A DNA stretch of 64,000 nt from Croceitalea dokdonensis DOKDO 023 (GTDB lineage: Bacteria; Bacteroidota; Bacteroidia; Flavobacteriales; Flavobacteriaceae): assembly GCF_001306415.1 (NCBI RefSeq), contig NZ_LDJX01000006.1, positions 1-64,000 of the forward strand, in the 5' to 3' direction. The notes beneath the pieces are model-generated. The model searched no databases, was not told the origin of the DNA, and was given only the letters and a program-made list of their open reading frames with translations. Shown one piece after another: positions 55,539 through 64,000 of this stretch; position 1 is the first letter of the stretch; each line of letters starts with the position of its first letter. The position numbers were made by a program, and so were the translations under genes.

Positions 55539-56630
55539 TTATACCTTAATGAAAATCTTCTTTTTGTACAGCACATAAGCCAACAAACAATAAAAGGCAA
55601 CAACACTGAGCCCATAAAGCAAGGACGATAGTTCCAAAGACAAAAACCCCTGCACGTAAATGGTATTAAATAGCCAAGAGTGGATGGAGTTATCTGCGTT
55701 CACCTTAATCAAATAAAAAAGCTTGCTGATAAAGCTCGATAAAAAATACACCACAATGGCATTGGCGCCGGCATACCTAAAAATGCTGCCAAACGCTATT
55801 TTTTTTACATCCGTAAAATAATGGATAAGGGCTAAGAAAATATTTGCCCAACCTGCGGTGACCAAAACAAAACTGCTGGTCCATAGTGCTTTGTTGATCG
55901 GAAAAACCATATCCCAAAAATGGCCAACCAGTAACATGGCCCCACCCAGACCAAATAAAATAGTCGCTTTTTTTTCTTGTTTTGACAGTAAGATGAAGCC
56001 AGTAAAAATACCTAACAATGAACTGGCGATGGAGGGGATTGTGCTAAGAAATCCTTCTGGGTCGTAATCCGCTTTATAGTTGTGTGTGCCAAAAATTTGA
56101 ACATCCAACCAATTGGCCAGATTATGGGGCGCCCTGTCCAAGGTAGGTTCCATCCCGTTAACGGGAATGAGCGTCATCATCAGCCAATAACCAACAAGCA
56201 ATACTAATGTGATGCCCACCAAGGTTTTCCACCTAAAGTTAAGAAAGAGCACTGCCGCAAAAAAGAATACCACACCTATACGCTGCAGCACCCCGGGAAA
56301 ACGAATGTCCGCAAAATCCTTGACAAAGGGAAAACTCACGGTAAAAGCCCCCAGAAACAATCCCAATCCCACTAATTTTAGCGTCCTGACGACTATCTTT
56401 TTGTAAGTGCTGGAATCTATGGTTTTGTTACTGTAGGCAAAGACAATTGAAGTGCCCACGATAAAAAGGAAAAAGGGGAAAACCAAATCTGTTGGGGTGT
56501 AGCCGTGCCATTCTGCATGGAGCAAAGGAGGAAAAACATTTGACCAGGTTCCAGGGGTATTTACCAAAATCATTAAGACAATGGTGGCCCCCCTAAAAAT
56601 ATCCACCGATAAAATTCTATCCTTCATCAC
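55539..56630 (-). CDS. NagX/HGSNAT-like membrane acyltransferase
   Basis: A 363-residue inner-membrane protein with about ten helices. The opening MKDRILSVDIFRGATIVLMI and the following WHGYTPTDLVFPFFLFIVG are the hallmarks of the heparan-alpha-glucosaminide N-acetyltransferase / NagX group, with the likely active His in AEWHGYTP (about 40-47). It may acetylate a sugar at the membrane. The gene is 7 bases downstream of the sodium:solute symporter, so the two may handle the same amino sugar. Confidence 0.87.
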   Translation of the reverse strand: MMKDRILSVDIFRGATIVLMILVNTPGTWSNVFPPLLHAEWHGYTPTDLVFPFFLFIVGTSIVFAYSNKTIDSSTYKKIVVRTLKLVGLGLFLGAFTVSFPFVKDFADIRFPGVLQRIGVVFFFAAVLFLNFRWKTLVGITLVLLVGYWLMMTLIPVNGMEPTLDRAPHNLANWLDVQIFGTHNYKADYDPEGFLSTIPSIASSLLGIFTGFILLSKQEKKATILFGLGGAMLLVGHFWDMVFPINKALWTSSFVLVTAGWANIFLALIHYFTDVKKIAFGSIFRYAGANAIVVYFLSSFISKLFYLIKVNADNSIHSWLFNTIYVQGFLSLELSSLLYGLSVVAFYCLLAYVLYKKKIFIKV

Positions 56631-56637
56631 GCTGTAT

Positions 56638-58449
56638 TTATAATATTTCTTCTTTCAGGCTGTTCCAAACTTTAATCAATAAGAGCCCTGAAATCAAGGC
56701 AATGCCTGCGGCAATACTGGCGTTGGTATTTTCACCGTAAATCCAAAATCCCGTGGCAAACATGGAGGCATAAACCAAGGCCACCCCTAAAAGCATCGCG
56801 GTTATCCCGGCGGGAACACTCCATTTTTCCTTGGGATGCGAAATATCTACCTTGGCAAGTATAGCCTTGTCCACAACTTTGGCCCAACCAGGCCCGCCTG
56901 GCTGAATTTTTTTATAAAACGCCCGTAAGGTCTGATCTGATTCTGGTTTGGTGCACAGGGTTACGGTAACCCATATAGTGGTGGTGACCAGGACTACAAA
57001 GGGGTAATTGGCCCACTCTGGAAACACTCCGGTCATAGGGTCAAAAAGGATATGGCCCAAACTTGTTTTTACCAAGACAATGGAAATGATTCCAGAAACG
57101 AACATGGCGGTTATTTCGCTCCATGCGTTAATGCGCCACCAAAACCAGCGCAGGATAAACACAAGGCCAGTACCCGCCCCAAAGGTTACCAAAAGATCAA
57201 ATACCTCAAAGGCGTTCTGCAAGGTCAGTGCCAAGAGCGCACTTAATAGCATTAACCCTACCGTGGCCATTCTTCCCACCGCAACCATTTGTTTTTCCGT
57301 GGCATTTGGGTTGATCTGTTGTTTATAAAAGTCAAAGACAATATAGGAAGAACCCCAATTCAACTGGGTGGAAATGGTGCTCATGTAAGCAGCGACCAAA
57401 GAGGCCAGAACTACCCCCAAAAGCCCGCTTGGTAATTTTGTAAGCATGGCGGAGTATGCAAGGTCTTGGCCTAGTTTGTTCTCTGCCACATCCGGGAAAG
57501 CTTGGGCAATACTGGCCACATCCGGATAAACTACCAAAGATGCCAAAGCTACCAGAATCCAGGGCCAAGGCCTAAGCGCATAATGCATAATAGTAAAGAA
57601 AAAGGTGGCCCCTATGGCATGGTTCTCATTTTTGGCGGCCAGCATCCGTTGGGCAATATATCCGCCCCCACCAGGTTCCGCGCCTGGGTACCAAGAACTC
57701 CACCATTGCACTGCAATAGGGATGATAAACATGGTAATAAGCACATTGGTGTTGTCAAAATCTGGAAGGATATTGAGTTTATCCGATACATTTTCATGTG
57801 CGATCAACGCCTCTATACCCCCTACTTCGGGAATATTTACCAGATAAAATGCAGCCCCTATTGCCCCGGCCATAGCAACAAAAAACAGCAGAAAATCAGT
57901 GTACACCACCCCTTTAAATCCTCCTAAAGCACTAAAAACAACAGTAATCAACCCTGCCCCAACAACTGTTTCCCAAGGCTCAAGTCCCAACATGATACCA
58001 CCTATTTTTATGGCGGCAAGGGTTACGGAAGCCATGGTAATAATATTAAATAAAGCACCTAAATATATAGACCTGAACTTGCGTAGAAAACTAGCCGGCT
58101 TTCCACCGTATCGTAGTTCATAAAACTCAAGATCTGTTTTTACATTGGATTTTCGCCAGAGCTTGGCATAAACAAATACAGTTAACATTCCAGTTAAGAG
58201 AAAACACCACCATACCCAATTGCCAGAAACACCGGAGGTGCGCACAATATCCGTGACCAAATTTGGCGTATCCGTGGAAAATGTGGTCGCTACCATGGAT
58301 AGGCCCAACAACCACCAAGGCATGGTCCTGCCAGAAAGGAAAAACTCAGAGGAGTTCTTTCCAGATTTCTTGGACACATAAACCCCAATACCTAAAACAA
58401 CGGAGAAAAAAACAATGATAAAGCTAACATCTAGCGTACTAAGTTCCAT
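56638..58449 (-). CDS. Sodium:solute symporter (SSS family)
   Basis: A 603-residue inner-membrane transporter with about 14 hydrophobic helices. N-terminal KSSGEFF-like block is present as KNSSEFFLSGRTMPWWLLGLSM near 30-51, typical of SSS proteins (LeuT-type fold), and an SSS signature stretch GGFKGVVYTDFLLFFVAMAG appears near 180-200. It uses the Na+ gradient to import a solute, possibly a sugar given the adjacent NagX-like enzyme. It diverges from the cyanophycinase-like gene. Confidence 0.92.
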   Translation of the reverse strand: MELSTLDVSFIIVFFSVVLGIGVYVSKKSGKNSSEFFLSGRTMPWWLLGLSMVATTFSTDTPNLVTDIVRTSGVSGNWVWWCFLLTGMLTVFVYAKLWRKSNVKTDLEFYELRYGGKPASFLRKFRSIYLGALFNIITMASVTLAAIKIGGIMLGLEPWETVVGAGLITVVFSALGGFKGVVYTDFLLFFVAMAGAIGAAFYLVNIPEVGGIEALIAHENVSDKLNILPDFDNTNVLITMFIIPIAVQWWSSWYPGAEPGGGGYIAQRMLAAKNENHAIGATFFFTIMHYALRPWPWILVALASLVVYPDVASIAQAFPDVAENKLGQDLAYSAMLTKLPSGLLGVVLASLVAAYMSTISTQLNWGSSYIVFDFYKQQINPNATEKQMVAVGRMATVGLMLLSALLALTLQNAFEVFDLLVTFGAGTGLVFILRWFWWRINAWSEITAMFVSGIISIVLVKTSLGHILFDPMTGVFPEWANYPFVVLVTTTIWVTVTLCTKPESDQTLRAFYKKIQPGGPGWAKVVDKAILAKVDISHPKEKWSVPAGITAMLLGVALVYASMFATGFWIYGENTNASIAAGIALISGLLLIKVWNSLKEEIL

Positions 58450-58521
58450 AGTTAGGGTTTGGTTGATGCTTTAAAGATAACTTTTTTGACCTATTTTAGT
58501 CGTAAAAGAGTTGACAGTCCT

Positions 58522-59361
58522 ATGTTATATCTAAAGTGTACCGCCAAGCTACTCCTTATCCTAAGTTGCCTTTTTACGGGTTGCTCCACCCAAAAAAAAG
58601 AAGATGGCGAGCCGCCCACCATACAAATTCCAGTGACCAGTTTTTATACCGGAAACCCAAATATCACAACCAGTCCTTTGGGGGGCATCTGCATGATGGG
58701 CGGTAGAACTGAAAACGACAATGCGATGCGTTGGTTCTTAAACCGTGCACAAGGTGGGGATGTGCTCGTAATGCGTGCCTCCGGCTCCGATGGGTACAAT
58801 GACTATTTCTACAGTGAGCTTGGTGTAAACATCAATTCCGTGGAAACCTTGGTGTTTAACGCCCTTACCGAAGACGCCTCCATCATAGATAAAATTAACC
58901 AAGCCGAAGCTATTTGGTTTGCCGGTGGCGACCAAGGCAATTATGTAGCCTATTGGAAAGATAACGCGATAGAAGACGCCCTCCAAAGCGCCATAGACAG
59001 AAATGTGGTCATTGGTGGTACAAGTGCGGGCATGGCCATCTTAGGAGACTATGTTTGGACCGGGGACGCCATTGTAACCGATTTTTTAGACGTACCTTAT
59101 CTCCATAATACCCTAACCGATACGCATTTTAGCGAGCGTAACCGTATGGATCGCTTACAGGATTTTATTGGGCAAACTGGGGCAAAGGGCATTGCGGCAG
59201 ATGAGTATACTGCCATCTGCGTAGATGAAACAGGCTTGGCCAGGGTCTTTGGGACAGATGGGGAAGGAGATAACGCTTTTTTTATTACCCCGGAATTACA
59301 GATTGAAACCGTTACCGGGAGTGCCAACGGAAACAACTCCTTTAACTTGGCCAATTGGTAG
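58522..59361 (+). CDS. Cyanophycinase-like peptidase (S51), predicted lipoprotein
   Basis: A 279-residue exported protein. The start at 58522 gives a lipoprotein signal MLYLKCTAKLLLILSCLFTGC (Cys21 lipidated); an in-frame start at 58459 would bury it. The nucleophile elbow GGTSAGMAILG (about 170-180) holds the catalytic Ser of the class I glutamine-amidotransferase-like S51 fold, and IWFAGGDQGNYVAYW is the second family signature. Relatives cut cyanophycin or aspartyl peptides; the substrate here is unknown. Its stop overlaps the next gene's start by 7 bases. Confidence 0.85.
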   Translation: MLYLKCTAKLLLILSCLFTGCSTQKKEDGEPPTIQIPVTSFYTGNPNITTSPLGGICMMGGRTENDNAMRWFLNRAQGGDVLVMRASGSDGYNDYFYSELGVNINSVETLVFNALTEDASIIDKINQAEAIWFAGGDQGNYVAYWKDNAIEDALQSAIDRNVVIGGTSAGMAILGDYVWTGDAIVTDFLDVPYLHNTLTDTHFSERNRMDRLQDFIGQTGAKGIAADEYTAICVDETGLARVFGTDGEGDNAFFITPELQIETVTGSANGNNSFNLANW

Positions 59362-60119
59362 TTGCCCTTGCCACCACTTTTTCAGAACCAAGCACTATAG
59401 GCTGGGTTTTGGCCTTTACCGCCGCTTTTTTAATGGGCATTGCCAAAGCGGGATTAAAAGGACTGTCCATCTTTAATGTTACGTTAATGGCATTGGCCTT
59501 TGGGGCCAAGCAATCGACGGGCTTTATAATTCCGTTGCTATTATTTGGAGATGTATTTGCCGTCCTGTACTATAACAGGCACACCAAATGGCCCTACATC
59601 CAAAAACTTTTGCCATGGATGGTTATGGGCATACTCATAGGGGTGGTCATTGGCAAGGACATGCCAGAACACCAATTTAAAATAGGGATGGTATTGCTTA
59701 TTATCATTAGTCTGGCCATTATTGTCTATTGGGATAGACGAAAATCCCAGACAGTGCCTACCCATTGGTCTTTTGCCGGAGGTACTGGTGTTCTTGCAGG
59801 TATCTCCACCATGGTGGGGAATTTGGCCGGTGCGTTCACCAACCTGTTTTTTCTAGCCATGCGTTTGCCAAAAAACGAATTTGTGGGTACCGCGGCATGG
59901 TTGTTTTTACTGACCAACCTTTTTAAACTTCCCTTCCATGCCTTGGTCTGGAAAACCATAAGTACGGAATCTTTGCTATTAAACCTTAGGTTGCTACCGG
60001 CCATGGGAATAGGTTTATGGGTGGGGGTACAGCTTGTTAAACGTATTAACCAGAAACAATACCGCCGCTTTATTATCATCGTTACGTTTATAGGGGCCCT
60101 GGCCATTCTATTTAGATAG
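59355..60119 (+). CDS. TauE/SafE-family membrane exporter
   Basis: A 254-residue inner-membrane protein with about seven to eight helices and the repeated family theme: FLMGIAKAGLKGLSIFNVTL (about 29-48) and the second-half VLAGISTMVGNLAGAFTNLFF (about 151-171). Members export sulfite or other organosulfur anions; the substrate here is not told by sequence. The start is a TTG at 59355 inside the preceding gene, which suggests translational coupling with the cyanophycinase-like lipoprotein. Confidence 0.87.
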   Translation: MVVALATTFSEPSTIGWVLAFTAAFLMGIAKAGLKGLSIFNVTLMALAFGAKQSTGFIIPLLLFGDVFAVLYYNRHTKWPYIQKLLPWMVMGILIGVVIGKDMPEHQFKIGMVLLIIISLAIIVYWDRRKSQTVPTHWSFAGGTGVLAGISTMVGNLAGAFTNLFFLAMRLPKNEFVGTAAWLFLLTNLFKLPFHALVWKTISTESLLLNLRLLPAMGIGLWVGVQLVKRINQKQYRRFIIIVTFIGALAILFR

Positions 60120-60163
60120 GTTCTAGCTATTTGTTTCCCTATTTTAGGTCTAAAATCAGTGAT

Positions 60164-60394
60164 ATGGAACCTAAAGACTACAGCCCTGTTAAAGTGAATT
60201 TGGAAAAGGACAAAGGTTACGCTTGGTGTACCTGCAGCCATAGCAATAACCAGCCGTTTTGTGACGGTTCGCATCGAGCTAAAAACGCTACACCATCCAT
60301 GGGTTTTACGGTAACGGAGGACAAAGACGCTTACCTCTGCACCTGCAAGCAAACCAAGAACCCGCCCTATTGTGATGGCTCACACAATGCCTAA
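60164..60394 (+). CDS. Double CDGSH iron-sulfur protein
   Basis: A 76-residue protein starting at ATG 60164 (MEPKDYSPVKVNLEKDKGY). Two complete 2Fe-2S motifs C-x-C-x(10)-C-D-G-S-H are visible: CTCSHSNNQPFCDGSH and CTCKQTKNPPYCDGSH, separated by about 20 residues. Each would bind a 2Fe-2S cluster with three Cys and one His, as in mitoNEET and its two-domain relatives. Likely soluble; role in redox or cluster transfer is inferred. Confidence 0.92.
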   Translation: MEPKDYSPVKVNLEKDKGYAWCTCSHSNNQPFCDGSHRAKNATPSMGFTVTEDKDAYLCTCKQTKNPPYCDGSHNA

Positions 60395-60510
60395 GCGGCA
60401 TAAGGACCAATACCCCCACAGGAAGGGCTTATCCACTACAGTGCCATTGGCATAGGTTTGTCCGGGCGTTGTACTTCCTGAGGGCCAGTGAAACGCGTGT
60501 ATGTTAATGG

Positions 60511-60542
60511 TTTGTTAATTAAACAGGGTTGTTGTATCTTTA
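60511..60542 (+). promoter_or_regulatory. Predicted -33/-7 promoter of the 58-residue gene
   Basis: TTTG (60511-60514), a 20-base spacer and TATCTTTA (60535-60542) match the Bacteroidota consensus TTTG-N19/20-TAnnTTTG with one mismatch. Transcription would begin about 10 bases before the ATG at 60560. Confidence 0.6.
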
Positions 60543-60559
60543 AGACATAATAACCAACT

Positions 60560-60736
60560 ATGAAACCATCAACACCACTACTTTACGCGCGTATCCTCAT
60601 CTTGTGTTTTGGGGCAAGCCTTTTGCTTTTAGGGGTTGTAGCTTATGATGCCTATTCGGCAGATATCCAACAAAAAATTACACAGGTGGTCTTAAATGCC
60701 CTTCCTGATTTGGACCATAGCTTAGCACAATTGTAG
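60560..60736 (+). CDS. Predicted 58-residue single-span membrane protein
   Basis: An ATG at 60560 gives a 58-residue frame ending TAG at 60736. The product starts MKPSTPLLYAR, has one strong helix ILILCFGASLLLLGVVAY (about 12-29) and a 29-residue soluble tail ending LPDLDHSLAQL. A matching -33/-7 promoter lies just upstream, which supports a real gene. I do not recognise a family. Confidence 0.55.
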   Translation: MKPSTPLLYARILILCFGASLLLLGVVAYDAYSADIQQKITQVVLNALPDLDHSLAQL

Positions 60737-60967
60737 GGATACCCTTTTAGATATTGCTACATCTAGGCATTGGCCATTGAGCTATTTTGGGATACTTACG
60801 TTAGTTGCCTATAAATAAGCATCATAAAATCTCTTCAACAGACTATAGCGAACAAACCACAAAAATCACATCACGGTCACTAACGATGTATCCTTTGTGC
60901 AAACTACCTTGAGCCTTCTTTAAAGGCTAGGGCATCATGTGCCTTACTTGTATGTGCGGATGTTAGT

Positions 60968-61372
60968 TTATTCCAAAACTTCCTTGATGTTATCAATATC
61001 ATTTGTCGTAAGTGGTTTGGTAATATAACCGTTAATAAAGTCGTAGGTTTTGGAAAGGTTCATATCCTCAGGGGCAATGGAAGAGGTTAAAATGTAGATT
61101 TTTATGTCTTGGCATATCTTGGGCAAGGCCGTTTTAAGTTCCTCTAGCACCTCCCAACCATTCATGACTGGCATATTAATGTCCAGGAACATAAGCTCTG
61201 GCAAGCTTTCTTTGGATTGTGTTAAGGCGAGGAGGGCATCGCATACTTCTTCTCCATTTTCAAAGGGTACCGACCCGTAGTCCGGTAAATTTTGCTTAAG
61301 CAGTATGGAGGAAGCGGTTCTAAAAATAACATCGTCATCCACTAAAAAAATCTGTTTGCTGCCCATTGTCAT
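60968..61372 (-). CDS. Single-domain response regulator (Rcp-like)
   Basis: A 134-residue receiver with no output domain. Acidic pocket DDD (about 12-14), phosphoacceptor Asp in MFLDINMPVMNGWE (about 64-77), conserved Thr/Ser in YILTSS and Lys in YITKPL are present. The extended loop after the first helix is typical of the Rcp1 group. It directly follows the PAS kinase gene with no gap and is its likely partner, acting by protein contact rather than DNA binding. Confidence 0.92.
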   Translation of the reverse strand: MTMGSKQIFLVDDDVIFRTASSILLKQNLPDYGSVPFENGEEVCDALLALTQSKESLPELMFLDINMPVMNGWEVLEELKTALPKICQDIKIYILTSSIAPEDMNLSKTYDFINGYITKPLTTNDIDNIKEVLE

Positions 61373-63166
61373 TTAATTGGCTTGGTTTATAAATTGTAGG
61401 TGGAAAAGAGTTCCTTCATTTACCGAACTCTCCAGCGCTATACTCCCCTCCATGGCTTCCATATGGTTTTTGGTGATAAATAGCCCTACCCCTTTGGCGT
61501 CTTTGTTGTTGTGAAAGGTCTTATACATTCCAAATAGCTTGGAGCCGTGTTTTTTAAGATCAATACCAAGGCCGTTGTCCTTGAACTTAACCATGGTCTT
61601 TCCCTTTGCTACTTTGGCAGAAATAGAAATTTCAACGGGGACATCCGGCCTTTTATATTTGATACTATTGGTCACCAAATTCATGAAAACACTTTGAATA
61701 TAGGGCTTAATGCCCAAAACCGTAAGGTTCTCATCCACGTCTAGGTTTACCTTGGCGTCTGCCTGGAGCAGCAGCGCATTTACACTTTGCAAAACCTTTT
61801 CCACAGTTGTTTTTATGCCTACGGGCGCCATTTCACTGGTATCCGTTGCCTGAATCTTTACAATTTCGTTTAGTTGCACAATGGTTTCATCCAAGCGTTC
61901 TGCGGAGGTCTTGATCATATCAATAAACTCCGTTTGCTGCCCAGCGGACAGGTCTGTATCCAACATACCGGCCAACATGGAAATATTGCTGGAATTTGAT
62001 CTTAGATTGTGGGAGACGATATTGGTAAATTGCAACAGCCTTTGGTTCTGTTTTTCGGTGACATTCAGTAATCTGCGAAGCCTGTTGTCTGTTTGTTTTA
62101 TATTGGTCACATCGGTATTTGCACCGATCAACCGGTATGGTTTTCCGTTTTCGTCCCTAAACACCTTGGCTTCCGCATGGATAATAGCCATGGAACCATC
62201 TTTTTTTAAGATACGGAACTCTGTATTAAAGTCCTTCTCACCGTTTATGGCCATGGTCACCTCTTTGGCGGCCCTTTCCTTATCATGGGGGTGTATGGTG
62301 CGCTCCCAAGCATCGTAGACAGCATCAAAATCTTCCTTGTCCACACCGTACAATTGATACATTTTATCATCCCAAAACAGCTCATTGTTAATCAAATCAA
62401 AATCCCAAACCCCCACATTGGCGCTGTCAATGCCAATTTTTAAGCGTTCACTGAGTGCCTCGTACTTTAAACGTTCCCTTTTTGCCTCATCGATATCTTG
62501 AAAAACCCCTGAAAAAGCTATGGTCTTACCGTTGATTTGTTCTGCATGACCAATGGATCGCACCCACTTTTCATTACCTTTTGCCGTGATAATGATCAGC
62601 TCCAAATCAAAGGATTTTCCCGTGGCTATACAGTCTGATACCGCCGCTATAATGCGTTCCCTGCTTGTGCCCTCTTTATAAAAATTAATCCCTTTTTCCA
62701 GATTGGGCACAAAATCTTGGGCAACCTCGTGTATGCGCTTGGTCATGCTGGACCATACCAAGGTATTGGTAGTGAGATCTACCGTCCAACTGCCTACCTT
62801 TGCAATTGTCTTGGCCTGCAAGGCCAGATCGTACCGCGTCTTGGTTTGGGTCACATCCTCAAAGAGAATTTGAATATGGCCGTTCCCATCATTCAGGGGG
62901 TGGGCACTGGCCTTGATCCAGCGTTTCCTGCCCGTATCACAAAAAAGGGGCAACGTGGTCTCCAATGGGTCCTTAGCCTTAAGTTTTCCTCCAAAAGCTG
63001 CCATATAATTGGGCAAAAGGTCATTTATCGAGGTTGGTCTTTGTTTACTGTTCCGCTTAAAAAAAGGAGATACAGAGGGAGAAATTGCGCATACATCTCC
63101 CGTTTGGTTTACTGTAATTACAGGAAATGCAATTCCTTCCAAGGTGTTTTCTTGATATGCTTTCAA
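61373..63166 (-). CDS. Cytoplasmic multi-PAS sensor histidine kinase
   Basis: A 597-residue kinase without membrane helices. Three or four PAS/PAC domains occupy about 1-360 (for example VWDFDLINNELFWDDKMYQL and RLIGANTDVTNIKQT). The phosphoacceptor region is IVSHNLRSNSSNISMLAGML (about 388-407), and the ATPase domain has NLVTNSIKYKRPD and FKDNGLGIDLKKHGSKLFGM. Signals are probably small ligands, redox or light sensed by PAS domains; which one cannot be told. The partner receiver follows immediately. Confidence 0.92.
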   Translation of the reverse strand: MKAYQENTLEGIAFPVITVNQTGDVCAISPSVSPFFKRNSKQRPTSINDLLPNYMAAFGGKLKAKDPLETTLPLFCDTGRKRWIKASAHPLNDGNGHIQILFEDVTQTKTRYDLALQAKTIAKVGSWTVDLTTNTLVWSSMTKRIHEVAQDFVPNLEKGINFYKEGTSRERIIAAVSDCIATGKSFDLELIIITAKGNEKWVRSIGHAEQINGKTIAFSGVFQDIDEAKRERLKYEALSERLKIGIDSANVGVWDFDLINNELFWDDKMYQLYGVDKEDFDAVYDAWERTIHPHDKERAAKEVTMAINGEKDFNTEFRILKKDGSMAIIHAEAKVFRDENGKPYRLIGANTDVTNIKQTDNRLRRLLNVTEKQNQRLLQFTNIVSHNLRSNSSNISMLAGMLDTDLSAGQQTEFIDMIKTSAERLDETIVQLNEIVKIQATDTSEMAPVGIKTTVEKVLQSVNALLLQADAKVNLDVDENLTVLGIKPYIQSVFMNLVTNSIKYKRPDVPVEISISAKVAKGKTMVKFKDNGLGIDLKKHGSKLFGMYKTFHNNKDAKGVGLFITKNHMEAMEGSIALESSVNEGTLFHLQFINQAN

Positions 63167-63432
63167 TGTATCAGTTTTAAAAATAACGTAGGAATTTTCT
63201 TATTATTTTTGAATTGTAGAAATTTATTGTCGTCCTGTCACCAATTTGGGTTAAACTGTAGTTTTTCCGTTTTTAACCTACGTACTGCACCAACCATCAA
63301 TGCAGCGTATTGGCCCTTAGACAACCCTAGAGGCCAATTTGGTCCACAACCTAGGAACAGCAACAAAGCACTATATGATAACGCGCTTTCAATTGGCCAT
63401 AAATTAATATCTTCATCTAAAATACCAACCCG

Positions 63433-63798
63433 ATGAAAATTAGGATAAAAGACAATTCCGTACGCTTTAGATTGACTAAGAGTGAAGTGGCCAAATTTTC
63501 GGAAACGGGCCACATTGAATCCTCCACCTCTTTTGCGTCCAGCACGTTTTACTATGCCTTACAGGGCAAGGCGGACATTGCAGAATTACAGGCAGACTTT
63601 GCCCTTGATCGCATTACCATTTACGTCCCAGAACACCTACAAAAAGAGTGGGCCACCAACACTAAAGTGGGTTACAGCAACCACTTTTCGGCGGAGGGGC
63701 CCAATACCCTTTCCCTCTTGATTGAAAAAGACTTTACCTGTATGGACGCTACCACGGAAGACCAGTCTGATCATTATCCCAATCCAAAACTGGGCTGA
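63433..63798 (+). CDS. DUF7009-like protein
   Basis: A 121-residue soluble protein opening MKIRIKDNSVRFRLTKSEVA, with later TIYVPEHLQKEWATNTKVGY. This opening matches a small family I know as DUF7009, common in Bacteroidota, function unknown. No motif for catalysis or metal binding is seen. It is convergent with the truncated WYL gene, 7 bases apart. A 266-base spacer to the kinase on its left holds no convincing gene. Confidence 0.7.
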   Translation: MKIRIKDNSVRFRLTKSEVAKFSETGHIESSTSFASSTFYYALQGKADIAELQADFALDRITIYVPEHLQKEWATNTKVGYSNHFSAEGPNTLSLLIEKDFTCMDATTEDQSDHYPNPKLG

Positions 63799-63805
63799 AG
63801 AGGGA

Positions 63806-64000
63806 CTAGAACACCGTTTCTCTGGGCGGCATCCCCTTTTCATATTTTGTCAATGCCCTTTTAAGCTTAATATACAACCGCTTACGTAGCCGTTTTGGTT
63901 GTAAAACCTCGATAGATTCGCCAAAACCCAATAGCAGCCGCTCCAACTCATAATTTAACTTCACCAATAAGGTAAACTCTGCACTGCCATCTTCCATCTG
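63806..64000 (-). CDS. WYL-domain transcriptional regulator (3' end only)
   Basis: Only the last 64 residues lie in the window; the gene continues past its right edge. The visible end, with FTLLVKLNYELERLLLGFGE, then SIEVLQPKRLRKRLYIKLKR, fits the C-terminal extension after a WYL domain (strand, helix, GFG turn, EVLxPxxLR). Full members are helix-turn-helix repressors sensing a ligand through the WYL domain. Identification from so little sequence is moderate. Confidence 0.65.
   Translation of the reverse strand, partial: QMEDGSAEFTLLVKLNYELERLLLGFGESIEVLQPKRLRKRLYIKLKRALTKYEKGMPPRETVF

Noticed and set aside
62717-63436. Long plus-strand frame opposite the PAS kinase
   Set aside because: Most of it is antisense to a well-supported kinase gene and it matches no family I recognise.
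63238-63513. Minus-strand frame in the spacer before the DUF7009-like gene
   Set aside because: It overlaps the start of the better supported gene at 63433 and has no recognisable features.

Overview
The window looks like chromosomal DNA of a marine-type member of the Flavobacteriaceae (phylum Bacteroidota). Reasons: the families present (DUF4199, DUF4836-like, NagX-like acyltransferase, Bacteroidota-type LpxH, sigma-54 regulators with a GSFTDA loop, LytTR proteins with a membrane domain, FtsX/MacB permeases ending in NPVKSLRTE); A-rich leaders instead of clear Shine-Dalgarno sites; and a TTG-N19-TATCTTTG promoter of the Bacteroidota -33/-7 type ahead of yceD-rpmF. No insertion sequence, prophage, CRISPR array or rRNA was seen.

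Layout. 1-13.9 kb is mostly housekeeping: tRNA-Ala(GGC), a tandem universal stress protein, a GNAT acetyltransferase, a MATE exporter, a 7-bp tandem repeat, an enoyl-CoA hydratase-like gene, small membrane proteins, lpxH, pyruvate phosphate dikinase with a strong terminator, a decayed copy of the lpxH 3' end, a prolyl oligopeptidase lipoprotein, an orphan ABC ATPase, an ArfB-like release factor and a SnoaL-like protein. 13.9-42.2 kb is the most distinctive part: a divergent two-component system (NtrY-like kinase and sigma-54 activator) facing a TolC-HlyD-ATPase-GIN-domain operon, then eight paralogous ~800-residue FtsX/MacB-type permeases in tandem and a second ATPase. 42.2-49.6 kb holds a beta-barrel protein, a LytTR regulator and a four-gene envelope operon (lipoprotein, DUF4836-like protein, membrane-anchored protein, FAD oxidoreductase). 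49.8-53.7 kb is the conserved fatty-acid and ribosome cluster yceD-rpmF-fabH-accB-accC. 53.8-64 kb has pdxA, ribE, a NagX-like acyltransferase with a sodium:solute symporter, a cyanophycinase-like lipoprotein overlapping a TauE-like exporter, a double CDGSH protein, a PAS kinase/receiver pair, a DUF7009-like gene and the truncated end of a WYL-domain regulator.

How the special region may work. Three transcription units of the permease array (starting at 17384, 24339 and 31746) are each preceded by a pair of 17-bp TGT-N11-ACA palindromes whose centres are exactly 22 bp apart, followed 61-72 bp later by a TGGCA(T/C) sigma-54 -24 element. This fits the divergent NtrC-type activator controlling the whole array. 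The picture is a TolC/HlyD-type envelope machine with interchangeable FtsX-like permeases and two LolD/MacB-type ATPases, switched on by a membrane-linked signal. The promoter layout is seen directly in the sequence; the regulatory wiring and the substrate are inference.
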